Positions 1-7,391 of a stretch of DNA of 55,646 nt are shown here, piece after piece; the first letter of the stretch is position 1; each line of letters begins with the position of its first letter. The notes under the pieces are model-generated. The model was not told the DNA's origin. It did not search any database and was given only the letters and a program-made list of their open reading frames with translations. The position numbers and the translations under genes were made by a program. The DNA is from Acidobacteriota bacterium (GTDB lineage Bacteria > Acidobacteriota > Terriglobia > UBA7540). The stretch is taken from contig JAKCCV010000023.1 in the NCBI GenBank assembly GCA_021838785.1, positions 1 to 55,646 of the forward strand. Direction: 5' to 3'.

Positions 1-1381
1 GACGAAGGGACCGCAGCACTTGCAACATATTATTGAGAAGACCCGAGAGTATCAGGCGGCGCATCCACGAAAACCGAGGCGTCGCCATCGGAGAAAGAAT
101 AATATAAATCACTAACTGTACGATGTAGTAGTCCCAACCCTTCGGATAATGATAGAGCGAATGAAGAATCAGCCCTTGGTGCGCCGGGTGGGTCGAGAGG
201 TAAGGCTCGTCCAACAGCGTTCGAGTGATGACGAGCGCGGCCTGACGATAGCGCAGCGCCTGCTCCGGCAGCTTGGAAGATTGGGTCAGGTAGCGTGCGA
301 GTCGCCACAGTCCCTGGGCTGCGATGGCCGCCGCGGAGCTATCAACCGGCTCGTAGCTATTGAAGGGATCGCTGGGTTTTGACTGATAGTCGCCTAGGCG
401 GACGAGGCCGGGCGCGCCCGTGTCCCAGTAGGGAACGCCGTCCGTCGGGGTCTGCTCAAGGTAAAAGTCGCAAGTGGCTTGGGCCGCGCGCAGCAAGATT
501 TGCTCAATCGCAGCCTGTCCACCCAGCAGTTCCAGTTCGCCGGGCGGCAAGGTGGCGAGAAATTCCAGTTGCTCCGCAAAGCCCAGCATGGCCCAGGCCA
601 ACCCGCGCGTCCAAGTCGTAAAGGGCGAATAACCCTGCTGCGTGGAAGGGCAGCAGTAGCTGCCTGTCTGTGGGTTGAATAAGGATTCGTGCGCCACGCG
701 CCCCCGCACGTCGAATCGGTCGCGGCCTTCTCCGTAAAAAACCGCAAATTCTGCGGTTACCGAGGCGTGGTGAAGGAGCCGCTGCAGCAAGGAAATCTTC
801 TCGTCCGCCTCACCCCTCAGAACGTGCCCCAGGCGGTGCGCGGCAGCCAGCGAGCGCAGCGTCCGCAGCGTGTCCACAAAAAGCGAGTGCGGCCCTTGGA
901 AGGAGTGGATGTAGCCGCGTCCGTCCTCAAGTTGTGTCCAGCGCGCGGCCTGCACGGCGCCGCTCACCTTAAGAGCCAAAATGTAGTGCTGCTGTTCGGC
1001 CTCCTCCACCGACGCCTTTCCTTCCCGCGCCAGGCGCAGCAGGTTTCCATAAGTGCTGATGTTGTTGAACCCATGATCGTGGCCGCCGACATTCGAGACG
1101 TGGCTGGCCATGTGACGGAGGGTGTGGGCGCGCCCGTAGTCGAAGAACCAGGACTCGCCCGTGGCGTCAAACTGCAAAAGCGCCGAGCCAAATTGGAATC
1201 CCAGCGTCCAATCCGTCCAGCGACGGGCCGTGTAAAGGCCCATAACCGTCACCACGGGCGCGCCGGGGGCGGCGGCCCAGCTTTTTTCCAGGCTGCGGAT
1301 CTTGCCTGCGGCGAGCTCGAACAACCGCTCGAGCCGGGGCTTTAAGGATTGAGGGGCCAATTCGGCATCGAGGCGGATCAT
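1..1381 (-). CDS. GH88-type unsaturated glycuronyl hydrolase, partial (runs off left edge)
   Basis: The frame opens at an ATG (1379-1381) preceded by AGGA and stays open to base 1, so the C-terminus is missing. Family GH88 enzymes hydrate the unsaturated uronic acid left on oligosaccharides by polysaccharide lyases. Matching motifs are GHDHGF at residues 100-105, FVDTLRTL around 168-175, TTWTRGLAWA at 255-264, VPYWDTGAP near 317 and DSSAAAIAAQGLWRLARYL near 348. D102 and D170 are the likely catalytic pair by analogy with the family. No signal peptide is visible, so it is probably cytoplasmic. The match ends at GWDYY (about residue 419, base 125). The remaining in-frame residues are hydrophobic and unlike GH88, so bases 1-124 may be divergent, frameshifted or an assembly-edge artefact. 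Confidence 0.75.
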   Translation of the reverse strand, partial: MIRLDAELAPQSLKPRLERLFELAAGKIRSLEKSWAAAPGAPVVTVMGLYTARRWTDWTLGFQFGSALLQFDATGESWFFDYGRAHTLRHMASHVSNVGGHDHGFNNISTYGNLLRLAREGKASVEEAEQQHYILALKVSGAVQAARWTQLEDGRGYIHSFQGPHSLFVDTLRTLRSLAAAHRLGHVLRGEADEKISLLQRLLHHASVTAEFAVFYGEGRDRFDVRGRVAHESLFNPQTGSYCCPSTQQGYSPFTTWTRGLAWAMLGFAEQLEFLATLPPGELELLGGQAAIEQILLRAAQATCDFYLEQTPTDGVPYWDTGAPGLVRLGDYQSKPSDPFNSYEPVDSSAAAIAAQGLWRLARYLTQSSKLPEQALRYRQAALVITRTLLDEPYLSTHPAHQGLILHSLYHYPKGWDYYIVQLVIYIILSPMATPRFSWMRRLILSGLLNNMLQVLRSLR

Positions 1382-1557
1382 GGTCCTGCGTCCGTCGCTG
1401 GAGCTTGTGGGGATTGGTGTTGCGGGTTGAAACGTGCCCGCCGCTTTTCGAAAAGCGCTTGGATACGCTCCGGAACCTTCCGCCGCCGGCCCGTGCCGTC
1501 AGGCGGAAATTCGCTTCGGTCCGAGTCCAACGAGAACGCTTTCTCCGCCAAAACAAT

Positions 1558-1634
1558 TGGGGTGAGCGACGGGATTCGAACCCGCGACGTCCAGATCCAC
1601 AGTCTGGCGCTCTACCAGCTGAGCTACGCTCACC
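1558..1634 (-). tRNA. tRNA-His (anticodon GTG)
   Basis: On the minus strand the sequence folds as a full cloverleaf. The acceptor arm GTGAGCG pairs with CGCTCAC, with an extra G at position -1 (base 1634) and C as discriminator (base 1561), both diagnostic of tRNA-His. The D arm has AGCTCAGCTGGTAGAGC, the anticodon loop is CTGTGGA giving GTG, and the T loop has GGTTCGAATCC. The bases after the discriminator (1560-1558) read CCA, so the tail appears to be encoded. Confidence 0.96.
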
Positions 1635-1738
1635 ACCGCCAAGGCCGGCAACTCACTCAAGCTTTTGTAGCATTCGGCGTCGAAAGCTGTCAATGACCCG
1701 AAAGCCAAGAGCGAGCCGAGCAAACCAGCGGGCCCAAA

Positions 1739-2056
1739 CTATTCCGGCAATCCGAGCGATTGCCAGGCACCGTAGCGCGTCAATTTGCCTTCGGCGATGT
1801 TGGCAAAATACCGACCACGGCAACTGAACTGGAGAATCCGTTGACCTGACCGCGCCAGCTCAGCCCAGCGAGACGCCGTCCTCGGATTCTGCTCGATGGC
1901 CGTGAGGCGCGTGTCGCCGTAAAGGAACTCAACTAGGCGCAGACCCTGAGCGCGGGTCTTCTGAACGCGGTAGCGGCGACCTTCAATCTCGACCTCTGGC
2001 CGTGAGTCCACCATCACCTGTTGCCACACCGAGTGGAGCGTTTCTGAGAGCGTCAT
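1739..2056 (-). CDS. Small conserved-looking hypothetical protein
   Basis: This encodes 105 residues starting at ATG. I do not recognise the family. The protein is soluble, without signal peptide, membrane segment or cysteine cluster. It has a charged N-terminal half (VEIEGRRYRVQKT) followed by FLYGDTRLTAIEQNP and ends with a segment containing GRYFANIAEGKLTRYG. Codon use looks like the neighbouring genes, which supports a real gene. No clear Shine-Dalgarno sequence precedes the start. It lies alone between tRNA-His and the exported-protein trio. Confidence 0.5.
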   Translation of the reverse strand: MTLSETLHSVWQQVMVDSRPEVEIEGRRYRVQKTRAQGLRLVEFLYGDTRLTAIEQNPRTASRWAELARSGQRILQFSCRGRYFANIAEGKLTRYGAWQSLGLPE

Positions 2057-2208
2057 TGTCGGTGATTCTATGACCGCAGTGAGCTTTGGTCAATCCGACA
2101 ACGTGGCGCGAGCCCCAACCTGTCGGGGGGAACGCTCGTTCAACGCCGGGGCATCGCATGGCTGGACGGTCAACTTTCCCGTCCTCGCTCGCAGAGCGGC
2201 GAAGCTGC

Positions 2209-2778
2209 TCAATGGGTGATAATGACGCCTTTGGGGTCAGGACCGCCCGGCACTCCGACCGGAATCTCCTGAAGTTCCGTCGGATGTTGGCAACAAACGC
2301 AGCGGCCGGGCCCCAGCGCGGCGATGTTGCACGTCTCGCAGTAATAACGGACCCAATACCGCCGGCCGTGATGAAGGGTGTAGAGACGATCAACTTGGAA
2401 GAACCCGTTTGGGAGTTCGTGGCCGTGCAGTTCTACCTGGTCATTGGCGAGGCGCTTGTCTTGCAGGATTTGAAAAATAAAATGGTTCATCCCTGCCAAC
2501 ATCACCTGCTTGCCAGCCGTCAGCAGCGCCGGTTCTGCTCCTCGAATCTGCACGAGCTTGCCGCGTAGCACTCGGGCGGTGGGCTGAGTTGCCGCTCCCG
2601 GCTTGGCCGCGCGCAACGCGGGCGGCAGGTTCACTCCCCAAAGGCAAACCGCGACCGCCGCGGCTTTGGCTGCCCTCCAACGTCGGCTGAATGTTGTCTG
2701 CGCGCCCTTCGCACGCCTACGCCGGGCGCGCAACACCTTCTCCACAGAAATGCTCCTCGTCGGCGAACCCTGGGGCAT
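2209..2778 (-). CDS. Exported cysteine-containing protein of unknown function
   Basis: This encodes 189 residues from the upstream ATG. A long basic N-terminus (RARRRRAKG, then SRRWRAAK) precedes a hydrophobic stretch (AAAVAVCLWGVNLPPAL) that looks like a signal peptide. The true start may therefore be an internal GTG around residue 12-16. The Arg-Arg motif is only a poor match to a Tat signal. The C-terminal part has CETCNIAALGPGRCVCCQHP, a C-x2-C-x9-C-x-CC arrangement suitable for metal or disulfide binding. The stop is only 7 bp from the stop of nothing else on this strand, while its start lies 7 bp downstream of the preceding gene (2786-3457), so the two are probably co-transcribed. Function unknown. 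Confidence 0.6.
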   Translation of the reverse strand: MPQGSPTRSISVEKVLRARRRRAKGAQTTFSRRWRAAKAAAVAVCLWGVNLPPALRAAKPGAATQPTARVLRGKLVQIRGAEPALLTAGKQVMLAGMNHFIFQILQDKRLANDQVELHGHELPNGFFQVDRLYTLHHGRRYWVRYYCETCNIAALGPGRCVCCQHPTELQEIPVGVPGGPDPKGVIITH

Positions 2779-2785
2779 TCACCGA

Positions 2786-3457
2786 TTATCCTCCCTGGTA
2801 TTGCCCCACGAGCACGAAGGCCAGCGGCGTCGTTTTACCGCCGATGCTGGCGTCAGCCTGAATCGCCCAGTTCTGCGAACCATCCTGAAAAGCGGCGGGC
2901 AAAGACTTCAAAGAGTTCCTGGCGCGGTCCATCATAAGCACTCCCGGGTGACCGGTGCCGGTTGTGAGGCGACTGAGCCTGACCGTCTCCTTGAAGGGCA
3001 TCACCTGGCTTGGGTTGGTGTCCTTGGTGGCCGGCAATAACAGTAGAAAATCGCGATACTGGCTCACGCCCATATGATTGCCGTCTTCAGGGATCCACTC
3101 ATAGCGCAACGTATAATACCCTGCCTTGATGGATTGTCCGCGGTAGTCCGAGCCTTGGGCTGGAAACTCCAGAACGCCGACAAAAGTGCCGGGCGCCAAA
3201 CTGCCATAGAGGATGTCCGGCGAACTGGAGGGATTTGAGGCGACGGGCAGAGTTTTAGCCAGCCAGATTTCCGCCACGACGTGCCCCTGACCATCTTCAA
3301 ACTTCATGCCCTGCGGATTGAGCGCCGAAGCGACCGCAGCCGGAACCTTGCCGCTCGGCGCTCCTGCGGAACTCACGACCTTGTAGGATTGCGCATAGCT
3401 AAGAGCCGGGAAAAGCAAAAAGACCACAACCCACAGCAACAAGCGCCTCGGTTGCAT
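2786..3457 (-). CDS. Exported protein of unknown function
   Basis: I chose the ATG at 3455-3457 because AAGGGGGG lies just upstream and a clear signal peptide follows (MQPRRLLLWVVVFLLFPALS, cleavage near AYAQ-SY). The frame is open further upstream, but that part looks non-coding. The mature protein is about 200 residues. It contains IKAGYYTLRYEWIPEDG near the middle, reminiscent of periplasmic beta-sandwich proteins, and ends with a strand-rich segment (TTPLAFVLVGQYQGG). I do not recognise a named family. It is 7 bp from the next gene leftward and follows the DUF1326-like gene, so the three probably form one transcription unit. Confidence 0.65.
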   Translation of the reverse strand: MQPRRLLLWVVVFLLFPALSYAQSYKVVSSAGAPSGKVPAAVASALNPQGMKFEDGQGHVVAEIWLAKTLPVASNPSSSPDILYGSLAPGTFVGVLEFPAQGSDYRGQSIKAGYYTLRYEWIPEDGNHMGVSQYRDFLLLLPATKDTNPSQVMPFKETVRLSRLTTGTGHPGVLMMDRARNSLKSLPAAFQDGSQNWAIQADASIGGKTTPLAFVLVGQYQGG

Positions 3458-3632
3458 TGCACCCCCCTTGTTCGTAATCTTCAAAATGGCTTTCGTCCGC
3501 GCAGCGAGTGATGAAACTGGCCACCCTGCAGCCGAGGCCCTCCCTGGGCGAACGGCGACCTCACCGACGCGACTTGACCCCCTGCCACGCTGCTCTTGAG
3601 GTCGCCACAGGTCGCGCGGCTTTCGGGCTTCT

Positions 3633-4283
3633 TTATCGGTCAAAAGTCCCGACAAAGGCGCTGCGGCGGTCAATACGATTCCACACCACGCCCAGTCCGC
3701 GTCCATTGAAGGCTTCCTCTTCGGTGTAGGCGGGCATGGCGTGGGCGTCATGGATGAGCGGCGGGTAGTAGGTAATCTCATTGCCGCAAATCATGTCCCC
3801 TGAGCAAAGGGCCCGGGTTCGAATCATCGCCAGCTTGCCGGCCTTGAGCGCGACGGAGTCATGGGCCAGGCGCTTGAAGGTAATGGGCGCCGCCTCCACC
3901 AGCACCACGTGGTCCAGCAGACGGCCCGCTTGCGCGTGGGCGAAACTCTCGAGCGCGGCGCGCTGCGCTTCATTAGCGCTCTGATCCACGATGAGCACGG
4001 ACTCTGCCGGGTAAGGATCGTGGTAACGGTCTCCCAAGGTCGCTTTAGCCTTGAGCACGGCGACCACGCTCAAACCCTTCAAGTCCACGCCTTTCCATGT
4101 GCCGTGCGTGACCTTCCAGCCCATGATCGCCTCGTTGCCCTGCAAATCCACTTGTGAGTTGGCAAAGCACGGTCCCGTCCATACGTCTGCGCTCCGGACC
4201 TCAACGTAGCGCCCGCGAATGGCCGCCTGCCCTGTAACCGTTGCCAAAAGCAACACGATTGGTGCCCAAAGAATTCTTTTCAT
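3633..4283 (-). CDS. Exported DUF1326-like protein
   Basis: This encodes 216 residues with a typical signal peptide (MKRILWAPIVLLLATVTGQA, cleaved before AIRGRYVEV). The pattern GRYVEVRSADVWTGPCFANS followed by MGWKVTHGTWKGVDLKGLSVVAV resembles DUF1326 proteins, which open with a Cys-containing strand and a G-x-W-x-G-V-x-L-x-G-L segment. Two further cysteines occur in ALCSGDMICGNEITYY. DUF1326 has no established biochemical role. It is the first gene of the leftward trio, and a promoter with an overlapping palindrome lies 47-81 bp upstream. Confidence 0.65.
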   Translation of the reverse strand: MKRILWAPIVLLLATVTGQAAIRGRYVEVRSADVWTGPCFANSQVDLQGNEAIMGWKVTHGTWKGVDLKGLSVVAVLKAKATLGDRYHDPYPAESVLIVDQSANEAQRAALESFAHAQAGRLLDHVVLVEAAPITFKRLAHDSVALKAGKLAMIRTRALCSGDMICGNEITYYPPLIHDAHAMPAYTEEEAFNGRGLGVVWNRIDRRSAFVGTFDR

Positions 4284-4329
4284 GGTGTGCCTCCCTGCCA
4301 GATATTCCCCTACCCTTGCTTAGATACTC

Positions 4330-4364
4330 ATTCTAACGCGCCGGTTACACAATTTTCAATTGTG
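4330..4364 (-). promoter_or_regulatory. Sigma70-type promoter with palindromic operator candidate
   Basis: Reading leftward, TTGAAA (4359-4354) and TAGAAT (4335-4330) are separated by 18 bp, upstream of the DUF1326-like gene. A perfect 7-bp inverted repeat, CACAATT-TTC-AATTGTG at 4348-4364, covers the -35 box, a position where a dimeric repressor would block RNA polymerase. The promoter elements and palindrome are visible; regulation is inferred. Confidence 0.45.
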
Positions 4365-4509
4365 ACCCCACGGGACACTTTTCTGCGGCTGAAGATTCTC
4401 TCAGAATTGGCGCACGACAGGTCTGAATGAAGTGAAGGGGCCGTCGGGAGCAAGCGGAAATAGGGAGTTCCAACCGCCCAAGCTTGGTCGTCTTGAAGGG
4501 TGGGCAGAA

Positions 4510-5394
4510 CTATCCTGGCAGGAAGCGGACTGGGTTCACGGGAGTATCATGGATGCGAACCTCGTAATGGAGGTGCGGCCCTGTGGCTCTACCGGTCATT
4601 CCGACCGCCCCGATGACTTCCCCGCGTTTGACCTGCTCGCCCACGACGACGAGGATTTTGCTGAGATGAGCGTAGCGTGTGGTAATGCCGTCTCCGTGGT
4701 CTATTAAAATGCAATTCCCGTACCCAGACTCCCAGCCTGCCTCGACCACCAGGCCATCTCCGGCCGCTTCCACCGGGGTGCCGGAGGGGGCAGCAATGTC
4801 TATTCCGGGATGGAACGCCTCCTCGCCACTAAAGGGGTCGGTGCCGTCGCCGAAGCCGTCGGTAATCTCACCTTTCACCGGCCAAATGGAGGGCAGAGCG
4901 TCGGGAGACACGGTGGAAAACAACCGGAAGCCCATCGCCGTAGCGCCCATTCCAGAGTCGGCTGCCGCAGCCTTCATGGCATCAAACGTGTACAACGCAG
5001 CCTGATAACTGGCGTCCAGGGTTGAGTTGCTCTGAGCGGCCAGGTTCAGAGCCGCCAATGGAAAACGCAGCCTGCGTTGGCTGCCAAATCCGTAGCTCAG
5101 GGCCACCTCTTTCGCCAAGGACTGCAAAGAATCAAGCTTGGCACTGGTGACGGTTGCCTTGTTTTCAAGCTTACGATACTGGGTTTTGAGCGCAGCGCTT
5201 TGGCTCCGCAGGTTGTTGTAATTCGCCACCTTCCACAACATGCGAGCGTAACTGGCCGCGACACTGACCGCCGCAATGAGCCCCAGCAAACCGACCACCA
5301 CCACGAGATGGCCGACGTAATACGGAATTTGGACTTTGCGAAGCTTCCCATGGACGCCCGGAAAAATTAAGATTGTGTATGAGTTCTTCTCCAT
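4510..5394 (-). CDS. M23-family peptidoglycan endopeptidase, membrane-anchored
   Basis: This encodes 294 residues. One transmembrane helix at about 27-49 is followed by a heptad-like helical region (about 57-100, LRSQSAALKTQYRKLENK) predicted to be coiled coil, then a C-terminal M23 LytM domain (about 170-294). Zinc ligands are H195 and D199 in HPGIDIAAP and H276 in GPHLHYE, with H243 and H274 also conserved, so the site looks catalytically complete. Such proteins sit in the inner membrane facing the periplasm and cut peptide cross-links, or act with division and cell-shape machinery. This one is monocistronic, with its own promoter at 5497-5526. Confidence 0.92.
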   Translation of the reverse strand: MEKNSYTILIFPGVHGKLRKVQIPYYVGHLVVVVGLLGLIAAVSVAASYARMLWKVANYNNLRSQSAALKTQYRKLENKATVTSAKLDSLQSLAKEVALSYGFGSQRRLRFPLAALNLAAQSNSTLDASYQAALYTFDAMKAAAADSGMGATAMGFRLFSTVSPDALPSIWPVKGEITDGFGDGTDPFSGEEAFHPGIDIAAPSGTPVEAAGDGLVVEAGWESGYGNCILIDHGDGITTRYAHLSKILVVVGEQVKRGEVIGAVGMTGRATGPHLHYEVRIHDTPVNPVRFLPG

Positions 5395-5496
5395 TCCTTA
5401 ACTGCCTCCGGTTTTGATTGCTCTTAGCGGCCCGTCTTGCTGGGCATTGGGATACGGCAAATGGCCCCGGCCGCAACGTTCACGGAAAGAATTCTT

Positions 5497-5526
5497 ATGC
5501 TAGTAGGGCGGATTCACGCCTGTCAA
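5497..5526 (-). promoter_or_regulatory. Promoter of the M23 peptidase gene
   Basis: Leftward consensus TTGACA (5526-5521), 18-bp spacer, TAGCAT (5502-5497). Predicted transcription begins near 5490, about 95 bp upstream of the start codon at 5394. Confidence 0.55.
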
Positions 5527-5585
5527 GAAAAAATAAATGCATTCAAAGCGGCTTGGGACAGCGAAAGCCGGGGCTGAAAATCTCC

Positions 5586-5894
5586 TCAGTCGAGATCAAT
5601 GTCACGAAGGGGGGCTGTGGGCGGCTCATCCTTGGAGCGCTTCAATACTTCCTTAAACTTGCGGTCGAGTAGTTGGGACTTGGCTTTTTCGGCTTCGGCA
5701 CTTTGCTTAAAGAGGTCTTCGCGGCGCTGGGCCTCGGCCTCAAGCAACTGATGGGCGTCATGGAGGTCACGGTTCTTTGCCGAGGGGAGCGCGGGTTCAT
5801 GCGAGATGACTTGCCCAAGGGCCGCGTCAATGGTTAGACGGCTGCCGCAGTGAGGACAGGTGAGCCGAATGGGTTCTTGAGCCGGGCGCCGCAT
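5586..5894 (-). CDS. Small zinc-ribbon / coiled-coil protein
   Basis: This encodes 102 residues with no signal peptide. The N-terminus has CPHCGSRLTID, one CxxC knuckle, followed by a charged helical segment (HDAHQLLEAEAQRRED to KFKEVLKRSKDE) likely to form a coiled coil. Only one CxxC is present, so a complete zinc site would need a dimer or the nearby His residues. Function unknown. The M23 promoter lies just downstream of its stop codon. Confidence 0.6.
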   Translation of the reverse strand: MRRPAQEPIRLTCPHCGSRLTIDAALGQVISHEPALPSAKNRDLHDAHQLLEAEAQRREDLFKQSAEAEKAKSQLLDRKFKEVLKRSKDEPPTAPLRDIDLD

Positions 5895-5934
5895 AAGTTA
5901 AGGCTACGCCGGTGGGTGGTCACTGTCAAACTGC

Positions 5935-6058
5935 TGTCCTGAGTCAGAAGTTCGATGAACAACTCAAAGCCGGTTTCACGCCAAGGCGCAAAGGCCGCCA
6001 AGGACTTGCGGGAGGCCGGACGGCCCGGAATTATTCATCCTTGTTACGACTCGGGACA
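5935..6058 (+). repeat. MITE-like 124-bp dispersed repeat, copy 1
   Basis: This non-coding element of 124 bp recurs as the reverse complement at 34917-35040 with the same length and about 108 of 124 positions identical, without gaps. Its ends are an 11-bp inverted repeat with one mismatch, TGTCCTGAGTC at 5935-5945 and GACTCGGGACA at 6048-6058. Internal landmarks are GTTTCACGCCAAGGCGCAAA near 5973 and CTTGCGGGAGGCC near 6005. No target-site duplication is obvious. It sits between a zinc-ribbon gene and a DUF4097 gene. Confidence 0.8.
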
Positions 6059-6115
6059 GTATAATGAACCCGAGCGATACTCCGTCCATAGTTCCCACGG
6101 CTCATCCGCGCTCCG

Positions 6116-7123
6116 TCATCGGATATGGATATCGCCGCGGAGCGTTGTGAGTTCGAGGCGAAGGGTTCCATCACCCGCCCCACTCAGGTGTGCTTGGTTG
6201 GCCGCTATGGAATTCAATGGCCGCAGGGCTTTGATGGTTCCTGCGAGGGTGCGAGCGTGGAGTTCCACGCCGGTGGCTGGCGGCAGGCCTACGGTTAGAT
6301 CGCCACATGAACTGGTAAGCGTCCAGCGACCCTTGCCGCCTTTGCCCTCTACGGCAATCGCTCCGCTGAAGGATGTCGCCCGGATTTTCCCGCTGACGTC
6401 GCGAAGATCAATCTGACCGGAGCCTGCGGTTGCGACAAGATCGTCGGAGGTGACATGCTCCATGCTGATGAGGCCGCTCCCTGTTGCGGCGTGTAAAGGG
6501 CCAGCAACATCTCGGGCAAAGATGGACCCGCTCGCGGTCGAAATCGTCACACGCCCTCGGACGGATTGAACCTCCACCTCCCCGTCGGTTGCCAACGCAA
6601 CCACGTCTCCGCGAGCGCCGCGCACGGTAATCGCTCCGCAAGAGGTTGAGGCGTCGAGCGACTCCGCCGGCCCCTCGACCGTAATGCTGCCCGAACTGGC
6701 TCGGCAGACGATGCGGCTGAAGAAAGGAACGATAAGATCGTAATTGATGAAGAGATGCCTTTCCCTTTCCATCCCCAGGACACGGCCGATTTTGATGATG
6801 CTTCCTCGCTGCTCGATGGGCGGATTTTGCTGTAAAGAACGGAGGCGCCCTTCGAGCTCACCCGGCGCCACGATGCCCGCGCGGGCTCGAGCCAAGGCGC
6901 GAACTTGAATTTCCTCAAGGTCGGAAGCGGTGACATGGATGTGGCCGCAGAGGACTTCAACGAAAACTTCCGCTCTTCCCTTGACCGGATGGGTCTGCGC
7001 GAACCGCCCCTCCACGCTCATGGAAGGGAAACCGCGAGCTGAGACGAGTTTTTGGGGCGCCACGGTCACCATTCTCGCATTGCGCCCCTCCCAAGCGCTA
7101 TTTTCGCCTGGAAACCTATCCAC
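6116..7123 (-). CDS. DUF4097-type beta-strand repeat protein
   Basis: The open frame has 335 residues from a GTG. An ATG at 7072 (MVTVAPQKL) is an equally plausible or better start, since the first 17 residues look non-coding. From about residue 140 the protein is built of short degenerate repeats of the type SGSITVEGPAES, CGAITVRGARGD, SGSIFARDVAGP and SGQIDLRDVSGK, the signature of DUF4097/DUF4098 right-handed beta-solenoid proteins. These usually carry a signal or membrane segment; none is visible here. Function unknown; bactofilin-like assembly or polysaccharide contact are possible but unproven. Confidence 0.7.
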   Translation of the reverse strand: MDRFPGENSAWEGRNARMVTVAPQKLVSARGFPSMSVEGRFAQTHPVKGRAEVFVEVLCGHIHVTASDLEEIQVRALARARAGIVAPGELEGRLRSLQQNPPIEQRGSIIKIGRVLGMERERHLFINYDLIVPFFSRIVCRASSGSITVEGPAESLDASTSCGAITVRGARGDVVALATDGEVEVQSVRGRVTISTASGSIFARDVAGPLHAATGSGLISMEHVTSDDLVATAGSGQIDLRDVSGKIRATSFSGAIAVEGKGGKGRWTLTSSCGDLTVGLPPATGVELHARTLAGTIKALRPLNSIAANQAHLSGAGDGTLRLELTTLRGDIHIR

Positions 7124-7391
7124 TCCAAATAAAAATCGCCGAACCTGTTTCGCGCCTCATGCTATGCCTTAAAGGATGACCCCGATATTGAGGCCTGCGG
7201 CTTGAGCAAAAGCTATCCCTCCAAGACGGGTTTGCGCCACCGGCCTCCGATTGGCGTAGAATCAAGGGTTCGGTTCATCGTCGGCGGAGCGATGCGGGCG
7301 GAGAATCTGTAAACCCGGTTCATCGCGCGGCGTTGCAGCCGGTCGTCAAAAACCGCAGAGGTGTTATCCAAGTGACGGAGGAGGGACAGCG

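Noticed and set aside
4340-4380. Palindrome and following GTGACCCCACGGGACAC considered as an insertion-sequence end
   Set aside because: No partner end or transposase is nearby; its position over a promoter fits an operator better.
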